NCBI RefSeq assembly: GCF_018612875.1 | Contig: NZ_JAGGRI010000026.1 | Coordinates: 1 to 64,000 of the forward strand | Direction: 5' to 3' | Length of the DNA: 64,000 nt | Source: Lysobacter sp. ISL-50 | GTDB lineage: Bacteria > Pseudomonadota > Gammaproteobacteria > Xanthomonadales > Xanthomonadaceae | Part shown: positions 29,655 to 39,404 of the stretch, in pieces | Layout: each line of letters opens with the position of its first letter | How positions within the stretch are numbered: the first letter of the stretch is position 1 | Made by a program: the position numbers and the translations under genes | The notes under the pieces: model-generated | What the model was told of the DNA's origin: nothing | The model's input: only the letters and a program-made list of their open reading frames with translations | Database searches by the model: none

Positions 29655-29730
29655 AAGTTCCAAACCTCGGCAGATACGACACCGGCCGGCAGCGTCTACC
29701 CACCGGCAGGGAATTGCAAGATTACGGGCA

Positions 29731-30699
29731 TCAGTTATCGGCGGATTCGCCGATCCTTTTCGAAACCACGCGCCTGATCAAATAAGGCGGCCTGGCTTTC
29801 GATTCGATATAGGTTCTGCCGACGTATTCGCCCAATAAACCGATACCGATAAGCTGCATTCCGCCCAAGAACATCATTCCGCAGAAAATCGATGCATAGC
29901 CGGGCAAATCCTTGCCGAACCCTATCGTTTGCAGCGCGATCCATATCGCGTAGGTCAGCGAGACAACGCCGATAACGAAACCGACCACCAACGCCACACG
30001 CAGCGGCTTAGCGGAAAAGCTGGTTATCGCGTTCAAGGCCAAGGCCAGCAAATGGCCGTAGCGGAATTTGCTTGAACCGGCGTTGCGGGTTTCGTATTCC
30101 ACCGGAATTCTAAGTTGCCTGAAGCCGACCCAGGAATACAAACCCTTGGTAAACCGATGTTGCTCCCGGAGGCTGCAGATGGCTTCGACCACTTCCCGTC
30201 CCAGCAAACGGAAATCGCCGTCGCCATCGACGATGGGGATATCCGCCAGCCAGTTGATGCTTTTGTAGAACAGCTTGGTAAAGCCGCGTCTGAGCAGCGA
30301 GTCGCCGGTGCGCGATGCGCGCGAGGCGATCACGACATCGTTTCCGTTGCGATACTCCTCGATCATCATCGGTATCGCCTCGGGCGGATGCTGAAGATCG
30401 GCATCTATCATGACCACCGCATCGCAGTCGCCGCTGATGGCGGCATCAAGCCCGGCGAGCAGCGCGGCTTCCTTACCGAAGTTGCGAGTCAACTGGACCA
30501 CGGCAGAACCCGGCAGATGCGGCAGTCGGGCGACAACCCGCGCAACGCTGTCGTCGGAACTTCCGTCATCGACGAAGACGAAGCTTATCCGCAAGCCGGT
30601 TTGCGCAAGCGCGAGCCCGGTACGGTCGATAAACCGGTCGATGTTCTGCGCCTCATTGAACATGGGCACGACCAGCGCCAGGGAGGTGATCGAATTCAT
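29731..30699 (-). CDS. GT2 polyisoprenyl-phosphate glycosyltransferase (GtrB/DPM1 type)
   Basis: Transfers a sugar from a nucleotide donor to undecaprenyl phosphate on the cytoplasmic face, making a lipid-linked sugar for use outside. 322 residues. The GT-A domain (about 1-225) shows LVVPMFNEAQNI, FVDDGSSDDS, RNFGKEAALLAGL and MIDADLQHPPE, and the C-terminus has two membrane segments (about 232-255 and 266-290), the standard GtrB/CsbB layout. AGGAAAA precedes the ATG. The start overlaps the stop of the upstream YfhO-like gene by 4 bp, so the two are a coupled pair. Confidence 0.9.
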   Translation of the reverse strand: MNSITSLALVVPMFNEAQNIDRFIDRTGLALAQTGLRISFVFVDDGSSDDSVARVVARLPHLPGSAVVQLTRNFGKEAALLAGLDAAISGDCDAVVMIDADLQHPPEAIPMMIEEYRNGNDVVIASRASRTGDSLLRRGFTKLFYKSINWLADIPIVDGDGDFRLLGREVVEAICSLREQHRFTKGLYSWVGFRQLRIPVEYETRNAGSSKFRYGHLLALALNAITSFSAKPLRVALVVGFVIGVVSLTYAIWIALQTIGFGKDLPGYASIFCGMMFLGGMQLIGIGLLGEYVGRTYIESKARPPYLIRRVVSKRIGESADN

Positions 30700-33020
30700 G
30701 TGGTTTTCCTGCGATCCGCGCGCGCCATTCCGAAGAAGACCAACGCGCATAGTGCAATAAGGGATAGGACACTGGCCACGATCCCCTTGGTCAGCCGCAG
30801 GTCGTGGTAGCCGATACTGACCTTGCGGGTACCGACAGGCAACAACACCCCTAGCTGGTTGTAGTTGACTCGCGTGGTTTCGAGCTTTTTCCCATCCGCC
30901 CGGACATTCCAGTTCCGCGAGAAATTGTCGCCTACTACGAGCATGAGCGGATGAGCGACAGGTGCATCGAAGCTCACGGAGAAACCGCTGTCGCCGGTCG
31001 AATCAGTCGTATGCCGGGGAATTTCTGCTTTGCCGCTTATCTGCAGCCCCAGTTCGTTCACCAAAGCCATCGAGCGAGCCTGAAAAGGCCGGCCGTCGGG
31101 AAGCCTGGAGGTCTTCAGCGCCGCCAAAGCGCCTTCGTCGTTGACGTGGACAGTTTGATTGACCAGCCGGATCCTGGGCAGGCTGCGGGTGTTGAGAAGC
31201 AATTCACGCGGGTTGGGCGACGGCAGCGGTTTCCATCGTTGCGCGGGATAGAGCGCCTCCCGACTCTCGCTTGTAGGCGTTACCTCGGCTGGATAGGGCT
31301 CGATGACGGAGACGCCGTAGATATCCAGAACCTGATTGCGTTCGCTCAACACCTCTGGACGGGTCCACCCTCCCGAGGTGATCCCCGAAAGTTCGGCGAA
31401 GCGAGCGTTGAGCAACGGCCCATACCAGTTCAACGAAGGCATGTCCGCGGCCCTCGTGTAATCGGCAGACAAATATGGGCTTTCCCAACCGGACATGGCG
31501 AGTATGCGGCCGTGCGTCTGCGCGAGAATTCCCTTGGCTTTCGACAAGGTTTCGATCTGCGCCGCCGTGGCCGTCCCGCTATGAGCATTGGCCCAGGTCG
31601 CCTGACGCGACAGATAGGCCAACTCGCCTCCGATCAACAACGCGGGAAGGACCGCCAGCGCCATGGATCGCCGGCCCCATTCGTTGCGCAGCGCGAAGAT
31701 CGTCATGGTCAAGGCCGCAAGCACCGCGAACTGGACCAGCGTTTCTCCTTGGAACAGATCGCGGATATCGATCTTGCCTCGCAATCCGCGAGAGACGTTG
31801 ATCACCAGCAGCGCCGCCGGCACGATCAGCCAGGGGATGAGGGGGGCCAGGACGCTGCTGCGCGAGCTTGTTTGCCTGCCGACCAATTGAGCCAGGGCGA
31901 TACAGGCCAGCTGCAGTGCGAACACCGACGAGACCAACTGCCAACGGCTCCATGCGCGGAACATGGACAACACCGGTATGCGCACCAGAATTTCCGCGCT
32001 GCCAGGCAGGGACGGCGCCACCGCCAGGAACGACGCGACAATCAGTCCGATCACGATCTTGCGATGAACCGGGTCGGCCCAGAATCCGCGCAATCCGACC
32101 ATCACCAGACAGAAGATGCCGACGCCCACGTAGGCGATGTTTTCGCTCCAGCTGTTGGTCGCGTCGGCGACGATATAAGGAACCGGGCTTTGGCCGTCCC
32201 AGTCACCGCCGGCAAGGTAAGGAAACACGTCAAACCCGACTTCGAACCACCTCAGACTGAATTGCCGCAGGACGTCCGCGGACATCGTGCTGCGCAGCGA
32301 CTCGCCGACGAACTTGGCGGCAGGAAAAAGGTAGATGGCGCTGAGCCCCACGCCCAGCGCAAGGCCGGCGGCTGTCTTCAGATAAACCGCTACCCAATCA
32401 CGGAATTTGGCCCCGACCGGAGCCGCCATCAGCGCCGACGCCGCCAACGCATACACCGTCACCTGGGGATGGCCCGCCAGCAACGACAGGGCTGTCGAGA
32501 TCGCGAACAGCGCCACCCACAGCGCCCAATCGGCACCGCGCTGGGATAGCTTCAGACCGGCAAGCACCATGAACGGTGCGTACGAAGCGGCATGCAGCAT
32601 CGAAGTATGCCCGGCATGGGCGATGAAAAAACCCAACCCGGGCGCGGCGGCCACCGCCAGCAACGCTGAGCGGCGCGAATGCGTCAACGCCCAGGCAAGC
32701 AAGCCATTGCCCACGGTGAAAATCAGCGGGGCCGCAAGAACAAAATAGTCAAATGCCTCGCGAGTGGCCGGGAACAGATACCGCAACGGATAGAACGACA
32801 TCGAATTGGGATCGGCGTACACAGGCCATCCACCGATGTACAAATCGCTCCAGCCGAAATTGCTTTCGAAAAACTGCGCGAACTGGCCGTCCGAGGTCGC
32901 GTTGATGTGCGACGACAAGTAAGGAAAATAGACGGCCACAACGGCTGCAACCGACAGAAACAGAATGATCAGTGGACGCCGCAGGCAGCGCGCACTTTCA
33001 GTGCTGAAAAGGAAAACCAT
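30696..33020 (-). CDS. YfhO family membrane protein, probable GT-C glycosyltransferase
   Basis: 774 residues with about 12 membrane segments in the first 500 and a large C-terminal extracytoplasmic part. Early features are an acidic-aromatic first loop (INATSDGQFAQFF) and the LAGHPQVTVYA motif that is typical of YfhO proteins. Members of this family take the sugar from the lipid carrier made by a CsbB/GtrB-type enzyme and place it on a cell-surface polymer, as known for Listeria and Bacillus lipoteichoic acid. The coupled GT2 gene downstream supports that role here; the acceptor in a Gram-negative host would be different, perhaps LPS or a surface polymer. A flippase gene is not seen nearby. 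Confidence 0.82.
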   Translation of the reverse strand: MVFLFSTESARCLRRPLIILFLSVAAVVAVYFPYLSSHINATSDGQFAQFFESNFGWSDLYIGGWPVYADPNSMSFYPLRYLFPATREAFDYFVLAAPLIFTVGNGLLAWALTHSRRSALLAVAAAPGLGFFIAHAGHTSMLHAASYAPFMVLAGLKLSQRGADWALWVALFAISTALSLLAGHPQVTVYALAASALMAAPVGAKFRDWVAVYLKTAAGLALGVGLSAIYLFPAAKFVGESLRSTMSADVLRQFSLRWFEVGFDVFPYLAGGDWDGQSPVPYIVADATNSWSENIAYVGVGIFCLVMVGLRGFWADPVHRKIVIGLIVASFLAVAPSLPGSAEILVRIPVLSMFRAWSRWQLVSSVFALQLACIALAQLVGRQTSSRSSVLAPLIPWLIVPAALLVINVSRGLRGKIDIRDLFQGETLVQFAVLAALTMTIFALRNEWGRRSMALAVLPALLIGGELAYLSRQATWANAHSGTATAAQIETLSKAKGILAQTHGRILAMSGWESPYLSADYTRAADMPSLNWYGPLLNARFAELSGITSGGWTRPEVLSERNQVLDIYGVSVIEPYPAEVTPTSESREALYPAQRWKPLPSPNPRELLLNTRSLPRIRLVNQTVHVNDEGALAALKTSRLPDGRPFQARSMALVNELGLQISGKAEIPRHTTDSTGDSGFSVSFDAPVAHPLMLVVGDNFSRNWNVRADGKKLETTRVNYNQLGVLLPVGTRKVSIGYHDLRLTKGIVASVLSLIALCALVFFGMARADRRKTT

Positions 33021-33296
33021 AATTCAATCCGTATGGAAACTGGCGCGAACAGGCTCGCCGGACACGCGCCTGGGGCCCCATCGCAGGGACCTTGCCCCGT
33101 CCGTGTTCAGGTCGTCTGGTCGGAGGCCGCCAGCATAACGCCACGAGGCTCATCTCGGCGCTAAAAACCGGCGGTCAGATGAACAAAAGGAACCCCGCTG
33201 ACGCAGCGCCCAACCGCCCTGCCCCTTTGCTCCCGGTCGCTCCTGCAAGCCACTTACCAAGCGCAGTTACATCGGTGGCGAAGCTTCCCCAAGAAA
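33021..33296. other. Intergenic region upstream of the YfhO-like gene
   Basis: About 275 bases between the two minus-strand transcription units. It must contain the promoter of the YfhO/GT2 pair; no convincing promoter elements or genes are visible. Confidence 0.35.
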
Positions 33297-33320
33297 AGAG
33301 CCGGCCTGGGCCGGCTCTCT
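33293..33320 (-). terminator. Rho-independent terminator of the MHS transporter gene
   Basis: Bases 33297-33306 (AGAGCCGGCC) pair perfectly with 33309-33318. On the minus strand the stem is followed by TTTTCTT. It sits about 25 bases beyond the stop of the transporter gene. Confidence 0.8.
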
Positions 33321-33343
33321 TCGTCGCAACCGCCGAAAACCGG

Positions 33344-34669
33344 TCAGCTACGGATATTCAACATCCGATTCACCCCAAGCGCCGCCATCGTGCAGATCGC
33401 GCCCGACAGCAGGTACACGCCGATGAAAGCCAGGCCGAAGTGCGCGCTCAGGCCCAGCGCGATCAGCGGCGCGAACGCGGCGCCGATCAGCCAGGCCAGG
33501 TCGGAGGTCAACGCGGCGCCGGTATAGCGGTACTTGGAACCGAAGTTGGCCGTCACCGAGCCGGCGGCCTGGCCATAGGACAAGCCCAGCAGCACGAAGC
33601 CGATCAGGATGAACACGTCCTGGCCCAGGTCGCCCGAGGCCATCAGCGTCGGCGCGAAGCCGCTGAACATCGCGATCGCCGCGGCCAGCGCGGCCAGGGT
33701 GCGCGGGCGGCCGAAACGGTCGGCGATCCAGCCCGAGGCCACCACCGCGCCGGCGGCGAGGACCGCGCCCAGGATCTGCACCATCAGGAACTGGGTCACC
33801 GACTGGTCCGAATACAGAAGTATCCACGACAGCGGGAAGATCGTGACGATATGGAACAGCGCGTAGCTGGCCAGCGCGGCGAAGGCGCCGATCACGACGT
33901 GGCGGCCCTTGGCGCTGAACAGTTCCAGCACCGGCGTGGGTTCGAGCTCGTGCTCGCCCAGTTCGCGCTCGTACTCGTGGGTGACCACCAGGCGCAGGCG
34001 CGCGAACAGCGCGACCACGTTGATGGCGAAGGCGGCGAAGAACGGATAGCGCCAGCCCCAGTCGAGGAAGTCGGCGCGCGGCAGCGCGGTGTTGAGGTAG
34101 GCGAACAGCGCCGCGGCGATGACGAAGCCGAACGGCGCGCCGAGCTGGCCCAGCATCGCGTACCAGCCACGGCGCTGCTTCGGCGCGTTCAGCGCCAGCA
34201 GCGACGGCAGGCCGTCCCAGGAACCGCCCAGGGCGATGCCCTGGCCCAGCCGGAACAGCGACAGCAGCACGATCGACAGCGCGCCGATCTTGCTGAAGCT
34301 CGGCAGGAAGGCGATGCCGGCGGTGCAGGTGCCGAGCAGGAACAAGGCGATGGTGAGCTTGGTGCTGCGATCCCAGCGGCGCTGGATCCACATGAACAAG
34401 ATCGTGCCGAACGGTCGCGAGATGAAGGCCAGCGCGAAGATCGCGAACGACCACAAGGTGCCTTCGAGCTTGCCCAGGTGCGGGAAGAACACCGACGGGA
34501 ACACCAGCGCCGAGGCGATGCCGTAGACGAAGAAGTCGAAGTACTCCGAGGCGCGGCCGATCACCACGCCGACGGCGATATCGCCCGGCGCCACCTCGGC
34601 ATGCGAACCGGTGGAGTGCACCGATACGGTCTGGGAGGAATCCGGGTTTGCGTGATTTGGCGTATGCAT
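33344..34669 (-). CDS. MFS transporter of the metabolite:H+ symporter (MHS) family
   Basis: 441 residues, 12 membrane segments. The N-terminal half carries the MHS pattern: VVIGRASEYFDFFVYGIASALVFP, then FISRPFGTILFMWIQRRWDR (loop 2-3 signature) and RLGQGIALGGSWDG. The C-terminal half has GWIADRFGRPR (loop 8-9). MHS members carry citrate, alpha-ketoglutarate, proline/betaine or shikimate; the sequence alone does not fix the substrate. SEYFDFF replaces the usual E-WYD-F of many members. No metabolic genes adjoin it. It begins 35 residues before the first membrane segment with a polar His/Ser-rich leader. Confidence 0.87.
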   Translation of the reverse strand: MHTPNHANPDSSQTVSVHSTGSHAEVAPGDIAVGVVIGRASEYFDFFVYGIASALVFPSVFFPHLGKLEGTLWSFAIFALAFISRPFGTILFMWIQRRWDRSTKLTIALFLLGTCTAGIAFLPSFSKIGALSIVLLSLFRLGQGIALGGSWDGLPSLLALNAPKQRRGWYAMLGQLGAPFGFVIAAALFAYLNTALPRADFLDWGWRYPFFAAFAINVVALFARLRLVVTHEYERELGEHELEPTPVLELFSAKGRHVVIGAFAALASYALFHIVTIFPLSWILLYSDQSVTQFLMVQILGAVLAAGAVVASGWIADRFGRPRTLAALAAAIAMFSGFAPTLMASGDLGQDVFILIGFVLLGLSYGQAAGSVTANFGSKYRYTGAALTSDLAWLIGAAFAPLIALGLSAHFGLAFIGVYLLSGAICTMAALGVNRMLNIRS

Positions 34670-34758
34670 CGTTGGGTCGGCTGTGGTGCGTGGAGCGATC
34701 GGGCCTGCGGTGTTTGCTTGAACAGGCGGGTACGTTCAGTTACAGCGTTCTTTCCTGT

Positions 34759-34843
34759 CGTCATTCCCGCGAAGGCGGGATTTCAGAGGCTTCAGGCGTT
34801 CTCGCACGAAAGGCCCTGGATTCCCGCGTTCGCGGGAATGACG
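34759..34843. repeat. Inverted-repeat element (CGTCATTCCCGCGAAGGCGGG family)
   Basis: Two inverted copies of CGTCATTCCCGCG-AAGGCGGG flank a core containing GTTCTCGCACGAAAGGCCC. The core is the reverse complement of the core in the copy at 39405-39509. Arms here are imperfect and do not extend beyond the element. A further half copy, GCGGGAATGACGGC, lies at 34873-34886. It lies between the MHS transporter and cyoA. Confidence 0.85.
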
Positions 34844-35076
34844 GCCTGGGGAGGCACGCCGTCCCAGGGATTGCGGGAATGACGGCTTGGATGAGGCGCG
34901 CAGCAGCTGTTCGCCCAACACCCATCGCCCCGAATCCCGGGAACGGCGCTAGCTTCCCACCACCGGCCCGGCGCTGCCATAGGACAAAACGTCCAATCGT
35001 CGTCGCAGTCCGCGCGGCCTAAAGTGCGCACATCGCCGCGGCTGTCGCGGCCTTGCCGTGTACCGGCGTCAGGTTG

Positions 35077-36126
35077 ATGAACGCTCTCAAAGCCCTGCTC
35101 CGTCCCCTGCTCCTGGCCAGCGCGCTGTTGCCGCTGACGGGCTGCAACATGCTCTTGTTGAACGCGCCCGGCGACGTGGCCGCTCAGCAAGGCAATCTCA
35201 TCATCGTCTCCACCGTGCTGATGCTGTTGATCATCGTGCCGGTGATCGCGCTGACCCTGATCTTCGCCTGGCGTTACCGCGCTTCCAACAAGGCCGCGGT
35301 GTACAAGCCCGACTGGGATCACTCGACCCAGCTCGAACTGCTGATCTGGGCCGCGCCGCTGTTGATCATCATCGTGCTCGGCGCGATCACCTGGGTCAGC
35401 ACGCACACGCTCGATCCCTACCGCTCGCTGAGCCGGATCAAGCCCGGCCAGCCGGTCGCCGCCGACGCCAAGCCGCTGGTGATCGAAGTGGTGGCACTGG
35501 ATTGGAAATGGCTGTTCCTGTATCCGGAACAGAACATCGCCACGGTCAACGAAATCGCCGCACCGGTGGATCGCCCGATCCAGTTCAAGATCACCGCTTC
35601 CACGGTCATGAACTCGTTCTACATCCCCGCGCTGGCCGGCCAGATCTACGCCATGCCGGGCATGGAGACCAAGTTGCACGCGGTGATGAATCAGCCGGGC
35701 AACTACGAAGGCTTCTCCGCCAACTACAGCGGCGAAGGCTTCTCGCACATGCGCTTTCGTTTCCACGGCATGAGCCAGGCCGACTTCGACGGCTGGGTCG
35801 CGAAGAACCGCGCCGGCGGCCAGACCCTGCAGCGCGCCGACTACCTCCAACTCGAACGCCCGAGCGAGAAAGAACCGGTGCGCCGCTACGCCGCGGTCGC
35901 GCCGGGCCTGTACAAGGCCATCCTCAACCGTTGCGTGGACACCTCGAAGATGTGCATGGACGAAATGATGGCGATCGACGCCGGCGGCGGCCTGGGACTG
36001 AACACCAACGCGCTGGCGCCGCGCCGCCGCGGCGATCTGCGCGGCGGCCCGGTGGTGACCTCGGCGATGTGCGTGACCGAACCCACCGCCACGCCGAACT
36101 GGGGCGTCGCCACCCTGGCGCCGTGA
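35077..36126 (+). CDS. cyoA: Cytochrome bo3 ubiquinol oxidase subunit II
   Basis: Membrane-anchored, periplasm-facing subunit of the proton-pumping quinol oxidase. 349 residues. Lipoprotein signal with LLPLTGC (Cys21), then two membrane segments (about 40-65 and 88-108) and a cupredoxin domain. The CuA ligand cluster of cytochrome c oxidases is absent: the matching segment reads NYSGEGFSHMRF, as in quinol oxidases. The region after 280 is a longer C-terminal tail with three cysteines. AGG lies just ahead of the ATG. First of four cyo genes in order A-B-C-D. Confidence 0.93.
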   Translation: MNALKALLRPLLLASALLPLTGCNMLLLNAPGDVAAQQGNLIIVSTVLMLLIIVPVIALTLIFAWRYRASNKAAVYKPDWDHSTQLELLIWAAPLLIIIVLGAITWVSTHTLDPYRSLSRIKPGQPVAADAKPLVIEVVALDWKWLFLYPEQNIATVNEIAAPVDRPIQFKITASTVMNSFYIPALAGQIYAMPGMETKLHAVMNQPGNYEGFSANYSGEGFSHMRFRFHGMSQADFDGWVAKNRAGGQTLQRADYLQLERPSEKEPVRRYAAVAPGLYKAILNRCVDTSKMCMDEMMAIDAGGGLGLNTNALAPRRRGDLRGGPVVTSAMCVTEPTATPNWGVATLAP

Positions 36127-36198
36127 TCCGACCTAGCAACGCATTCAACAGGCGCGCGCCGCGCGCGCCGAGTCCGTGAGCGGACTTCTGGAGTGAAG

Positions 36199-38205
36199 AT
36201 GTCTGAACCGTCCAACCAAGCCTCGCTGATCTTCGGCCGGCTCAGCTGGGATTCGATCCCGCTGCACGAGCCGATCCTGATCGCCACCTTCGCCATGGTC
36301 GTGATCGGCGGCATCGCCGTGCTCGGCGCGGTCACCTACTACAGGCTGTGGAGCTACCTGTGGAAGGAGTGGTTCACCAGCATCGATCACAAGAAGATCG
36401 GCATCATGTACATCATCCTGGGTCTGGTGATGCTGCTGCGCGGCTTCGCCGACGCGATCATGATGCGCCTGCAACAGGCCATGGCCTTCGGCGACAACGC
36501 CGGCTACCTGCCGCCGGAACACTACGACCAGATATTCACCGCCCACGGCGTGATCATGATCTTCTTCGTGGCCATGCCGCTGGTCACCGGCTTCATGAAC
36601 TACCTGGTGCCGCTGCAGATCGGCGCGCGCGACGTGGCCTTCCCCTTCCTCAACAACTTCAGCTTCTGGATGACCGCCTGCGGCGCGGCGCTGGTGATGG
36701 CCTCGTTGTTCATCGGCGAATTCGCCAAGACCGGCTGGCTGGCGTATCCGCCGCTGTCGGGCATCGCCTACAGTCCCGGGGTCGGCGTCGATTACTACAT
36801 CTGGGCGCTGCAGATAGCCGGCGTCGGCACTTTGCTGTCGGGCATCAACCTGATCGCGACCATCGTCAAGATGCGCGCGCCGGGCATGAGCATGATGAAG
36901 ATGCCGGTGTTCACCTGGACCTCGCTGTGCACCAACGTGCTGATCGTCGCCGCATTCCCGGTGCTGACCGCGGTGCTGGGCCTGCTGTCGCTGGACCGTT
37001 ACGCCGGCACCAACTTCTTCACGAACGATCTGGGCGGCAACCCCATGATGTACGTGAACCTGATCTGGATCTGGGGCCACCCGGAGGTCTACATCCTGAT
37101 CCTGCCGTGCTTCGGCATCTTCTCCGAGATCGTCTCGACCTTCAGCGGCAAGCGCCTGTTCGGCTACGCCTCGATGGTCTACGCGACCGTGGTCATCACC
37201 ATCCTGTCTTACCTGGTGTGGCTGCACCACTTCTTCACCATGGGCTCGGGCGCCAGCGTCAACTCGTTCTTCGGCATCACCACGATGATCATCTCGATCC
37301 CGACGGGCGCGAAGATCTTCAACTGGCTGTTCACCATGTACCGCGGCCGCATCCGCTTCGAAGTGCCGATGCTGTGGACGATCGGCTTCATGGTCACCTT
37401 CACCATCGGCGGCATGACCGGCGTGCTGCTGGCGGTGCCGCCGGCCGACTTCGCCCTGCACAACAGCCTGTTCCTGATCGCCCACTTCCATAACGTGATC
37501 ATCGGCGGCGTGCTGTTCGGCCTGTTCGCCGGCATCAACTTCTGGTGGCCGAAGGCGTTCGGCTTCAAGCTCGATCCGTTCTGGGGCAAGTGCTCGTTCT
37601 GGTTCTGGATCACCGGCTTCTTCTTCGCCTTCATGCCGCTGTACGTGCTGGGCCTGATGGGCGTGACCCGGCGCATGAACCATTTCGAAGACCCCTCGCT
37701 GCAGATCTGGTTCATCATCGCCGCCTTCGGCGCGGTGCTGATCGCGCTGGGCATCCTCAGCATGATCATCCAGTTCGCGGTGAGCATCCGCCGCCGCCAC
37801 GAGCTGCGCGACGAAACCGGCGACCCGTGGCAGGCGCGCACCCTGGAATGGTCGACGTCCTCGCCGCCGCCGGACTACAACTTCGCCTTCACTCCGGTCG
37901 TGCACGACAACGACGCCTGGCACGACATGAAGCAGCGCGGCTTCGAGCGTCCGCAGGCGGGCTTCGGCGCGATCCACATGCCGAAAAATACCGGCGCGGG
38001 CGTGGTGATCGCCGGCCTGAGCACGCTGTGCGCGTTCGCGATGATCTGGCAGATGTGGCTGGTCGCGGGCGTGTCCTTCGCCGCCATGCTGGTCGCCGCG
38101 ATCGTCCACACCTTCAACTACAAGCGCGACTACTACATCCCGGCGGAGCAAGTGACCGCCACGGAAACCGCGCGCACGCGGCAGTTGGCTGCCGCCTGGG
38201 AGTGA
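36199..38205 (+). CDS. cyoB: Cytochrome bo3 ubiquinol oxidase subunit I
   Basis: Catalytic subunit carrying heme b, heme o3 and CuB; reduces O2 to water with quinol and pumps protons. 668 residues, about 15 membrane segments. The CuB/cross-link site is in [12 protein letters not shown], the two adjacent CuB histidines in WLHHFFTMG, and the heme axial histidines in [12 protein letters not shown]. The start ATG at 36199 has GGAG 6 bp upstream; a GTG two codons earlier is less likely. Follows cyoA after 72 bases. Confidence 0.95.
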   Translation: MSEPSNQASLIFGRLSWDSIPLHEPILIATFAMVVIGGIAVLGAVTYYRLWSYLWKEWFTSIDHKKIGIMYIILGLVMLLRGFADAIMMRLQQAMAFGDNAGYLPPEHYDQIFTAHGVIMIFFVAMPLVTGFMNYLVPLQIGARDVAFPFLNNFSFWMTACGAALVMASLFIGEFAKTGWLAYPPLSGIAYSPGVGVDYYIWALQIAGVGTLLSGINLIATIVKMRAPGMSMMKMPVFTWTSLCTNVLIVAAFPVLTAVLGLLSLDRYAGTNFFTNDLGGNPMMYVNLIWIWGHPEVYILILPCFGIFSEIVSTFSGKRLFGYASMVYATVVITILSYLVWLHHFFTMGSGASVNSFFGITTMIISIPTGAKIFNWLFTMYRGRIRFEVPMLWTIGFMVTFTIGGMTGVLLAVPPADFALHNSLFLIAHFHNVIIGGVLFGLFAGINFWWPKAFGFKLDPFWGKCSFWFWITGFFFAFMPLYVLGLMGVTRRMNHFEDPSLQIWFIIAAFGAVLIALGILSMIIQFAVSIRRRHELRDETGDPWQARTLEWSTSSPPPDYNFAFTPVVHDNDAWHDMKQRGFERPQAGFGAIHMPKNTGAGVVIAGLSTLCAFAMIWQMWLVAGVSFAAMLVAAIVHTFNYKRDYYIPAEQVTATETARTRQLAAAWE

Positions 38206-38297
38206 GTTCACAGGAGCGAGGAACGAGCAACAGCCTGTCCTCGCCCTTCTGATCGACTCACTCCTCACCCCTTCGAACTCACTCCCGGCCCCACCCC

Positions 38298-38927
38298 ATG
38301 TCCTCTTCAATCGCCTCGCACCAGCCCGACGGAAGCCCTGTCTTCCTCGACCTGAAGGGCAAGCACCATCCGCAGAACGGCACCCTGCTCGGGTTCTGGC
38401 TGTACCTGATGAGCGACTGCCTGGTGTTCGCCTGCCTGTTCGCCGTCTACGGCGTGCTCGGCCGCAACTACGCGGCCGGCCCGTCGGGCGCGGATCTGTT
38501 CGATCTGCAACTGGTGGCGATCAATACCTCGATGCTGCTGCTGTCGTCGATCACCTACGGCTTCGCGATGATCGCGATGCAGAAGCGCAAGATCGCCGCG
38601 GTGCAAGGCTGGCTGGCGATCACCGGTCTGTTCGGCCTGGCCTTCATCGGCCTGGAACTGTACGAGTTCGCGCACCTCATCCACGAGGGCGCCGGCCCGC
38701 AGCGCAGCGCGTTCCTGTCCTCGTTCTTCGCCCTGGTCGGCACCCACGGCCTGCACGTGACCTTCGGCATCGTCTGGCTGGTCACGCTGATGGCGCAGGT
38801 CGGCAAGCACGGCCTGACGGTCGAGAACCGCCGCCGCCTGCTGTGCCTGTCGATGTTCTGGCATTTCCTCGACGTCGTGTGGATCGGCGTCTTCACCTTC
38901 GTCTATCTGATGGGAGTGCTGCCGTGA
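38298..38927 (+). CDS. cyoC: Cytochrome bo3 ubiquinol oxidase subunit III
   Basis: Structural subunit of the oxidase; 209 residues with five membrane segments, [20 protein letters not shown] and [16 protein letters not shown] being the conserved blocks. Upstream of the ATG the sequence is C-rich (CCGGCCCCACCCC) with no Shine-Dalgarno, unlike cyoA, cyoB and cyoD; translation may depend on an unstructured leader. Its stop overlaps the GTG start of cyoD. Confidence 0.93.
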   Translation: MSSSIASHQPDGSPVFLDLKGKHHPQNGTLLGFWLYLMSDCLVFACLFAVYGVLGRNYAAGPSGADLFDLQLVAINTSMLLLSSITYGFAMIAMQKRKIAAVQGWLAITGLFGLAFIGLELYEFAHLIHEGAGPQRSAFLSSFFALVGTHGLHVTFGIVWLVTLMAQVGKHGLTVENRRRLLCLSMFWHFLDVVWIGVFTFVYLMGVLP

Positions 38928-39337
38928 GCCAACCGGTCGCCACGCAACACCACGACAACGGCCACGATCACGAGCATGGCCACGACGATCACGATCACGA
39001 CGACGGCGCCCACGGCAGCGTAGGCAGCTACACCATCGGCTTCGTGCTGTCGCTGATCCTGACCGCGATTCCGTTCTGGCTGGTGATGGCCAAGGTCATC
39101 CCCAGCTCTGGCCTGACCGCGTTCGTGATCCTGGCCTTCGCCGTCGTGCAGATCGTCGTGCACATGGTCTACTTCCTGCACATGAACACGAAGTCGGAGG
39201 GCGGCTGGAACATGCTCGCGCTGATCTTCACCCTGGTGCTGGTGGTGATCATGCTGGCCGGCTCGTTGTGGGTCATGCATCACCTCAACGCGAACATGAT
39301 GCCGACGATGATGCACGATATGCGGAATATGCCCTGA
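38924..39337 (+). CDS. cyoD: Cytochrome bo3 ubiquinol oxidase subunit IV
   Basis: Small assembly subunit; 137 residues with three membrane segments (about 36-57, 66-86, 97-117). The start is taken as the GTG at 38924, which overlaps the cyoC stop (GTGA) and has GGGAG 8 bp upstream; no ATG start fits. The N-terminal 30 residues are strikingly rich in metal-binding side chains: nine His and seven Asp, including [14 protein letters not shown]. The cytoplasmic or periplasmic side is not certain from sequence. The C-terminus is Met/His-rich ([13 protein letters not shown]), again metal-friendly. Confidence 0.9.
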   Translation: MSQPVATQHHDNGHDHEHGHDDHDHDDGAHGSVGSYTIGFVLSLILTAIPFWLVMAKVIPSSGLTAFVILAFAVVQIVVHMVYFLHMNTKSEGGWNMLALIFTLVLVVIMLAGSLWVMHHLNANMMPTMMHDMRNMP

Positions 39338-39393
39338 TTCGGGATTCGGGATTCGGGATTCGGGAATCGGGAATCGGGAATCGGGAATCCAGG
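39338..39393. repeat. Heptanucleotide tandem repeat, ATTCGGG then AATCGGG
   Basis: Directly after the cyoD stop, ATTCGGG occurs four times in a row and then AATCGGG three times, ending in AATCC. It adjoins the inverted-repeat element at 39405. Confidence 0.9.
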
Positions 39394-39404
39394 CTCGAGC
39401 GTAT

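Noticed and set aside
33092..34882. 596-codon plus-strand frame opposite the MHS transporter
   Set aside because: Arg/Gln/Glu-rich antisense shadow; membrane segments and MHS motifs are on the minus strand.
38843..38923. Upstream extension of cyoD to an earlier start
   Set aside because: It would lie wholly inside cyoC; the GTG at 38924 has a ribosome site and the usual stop-start overlap.
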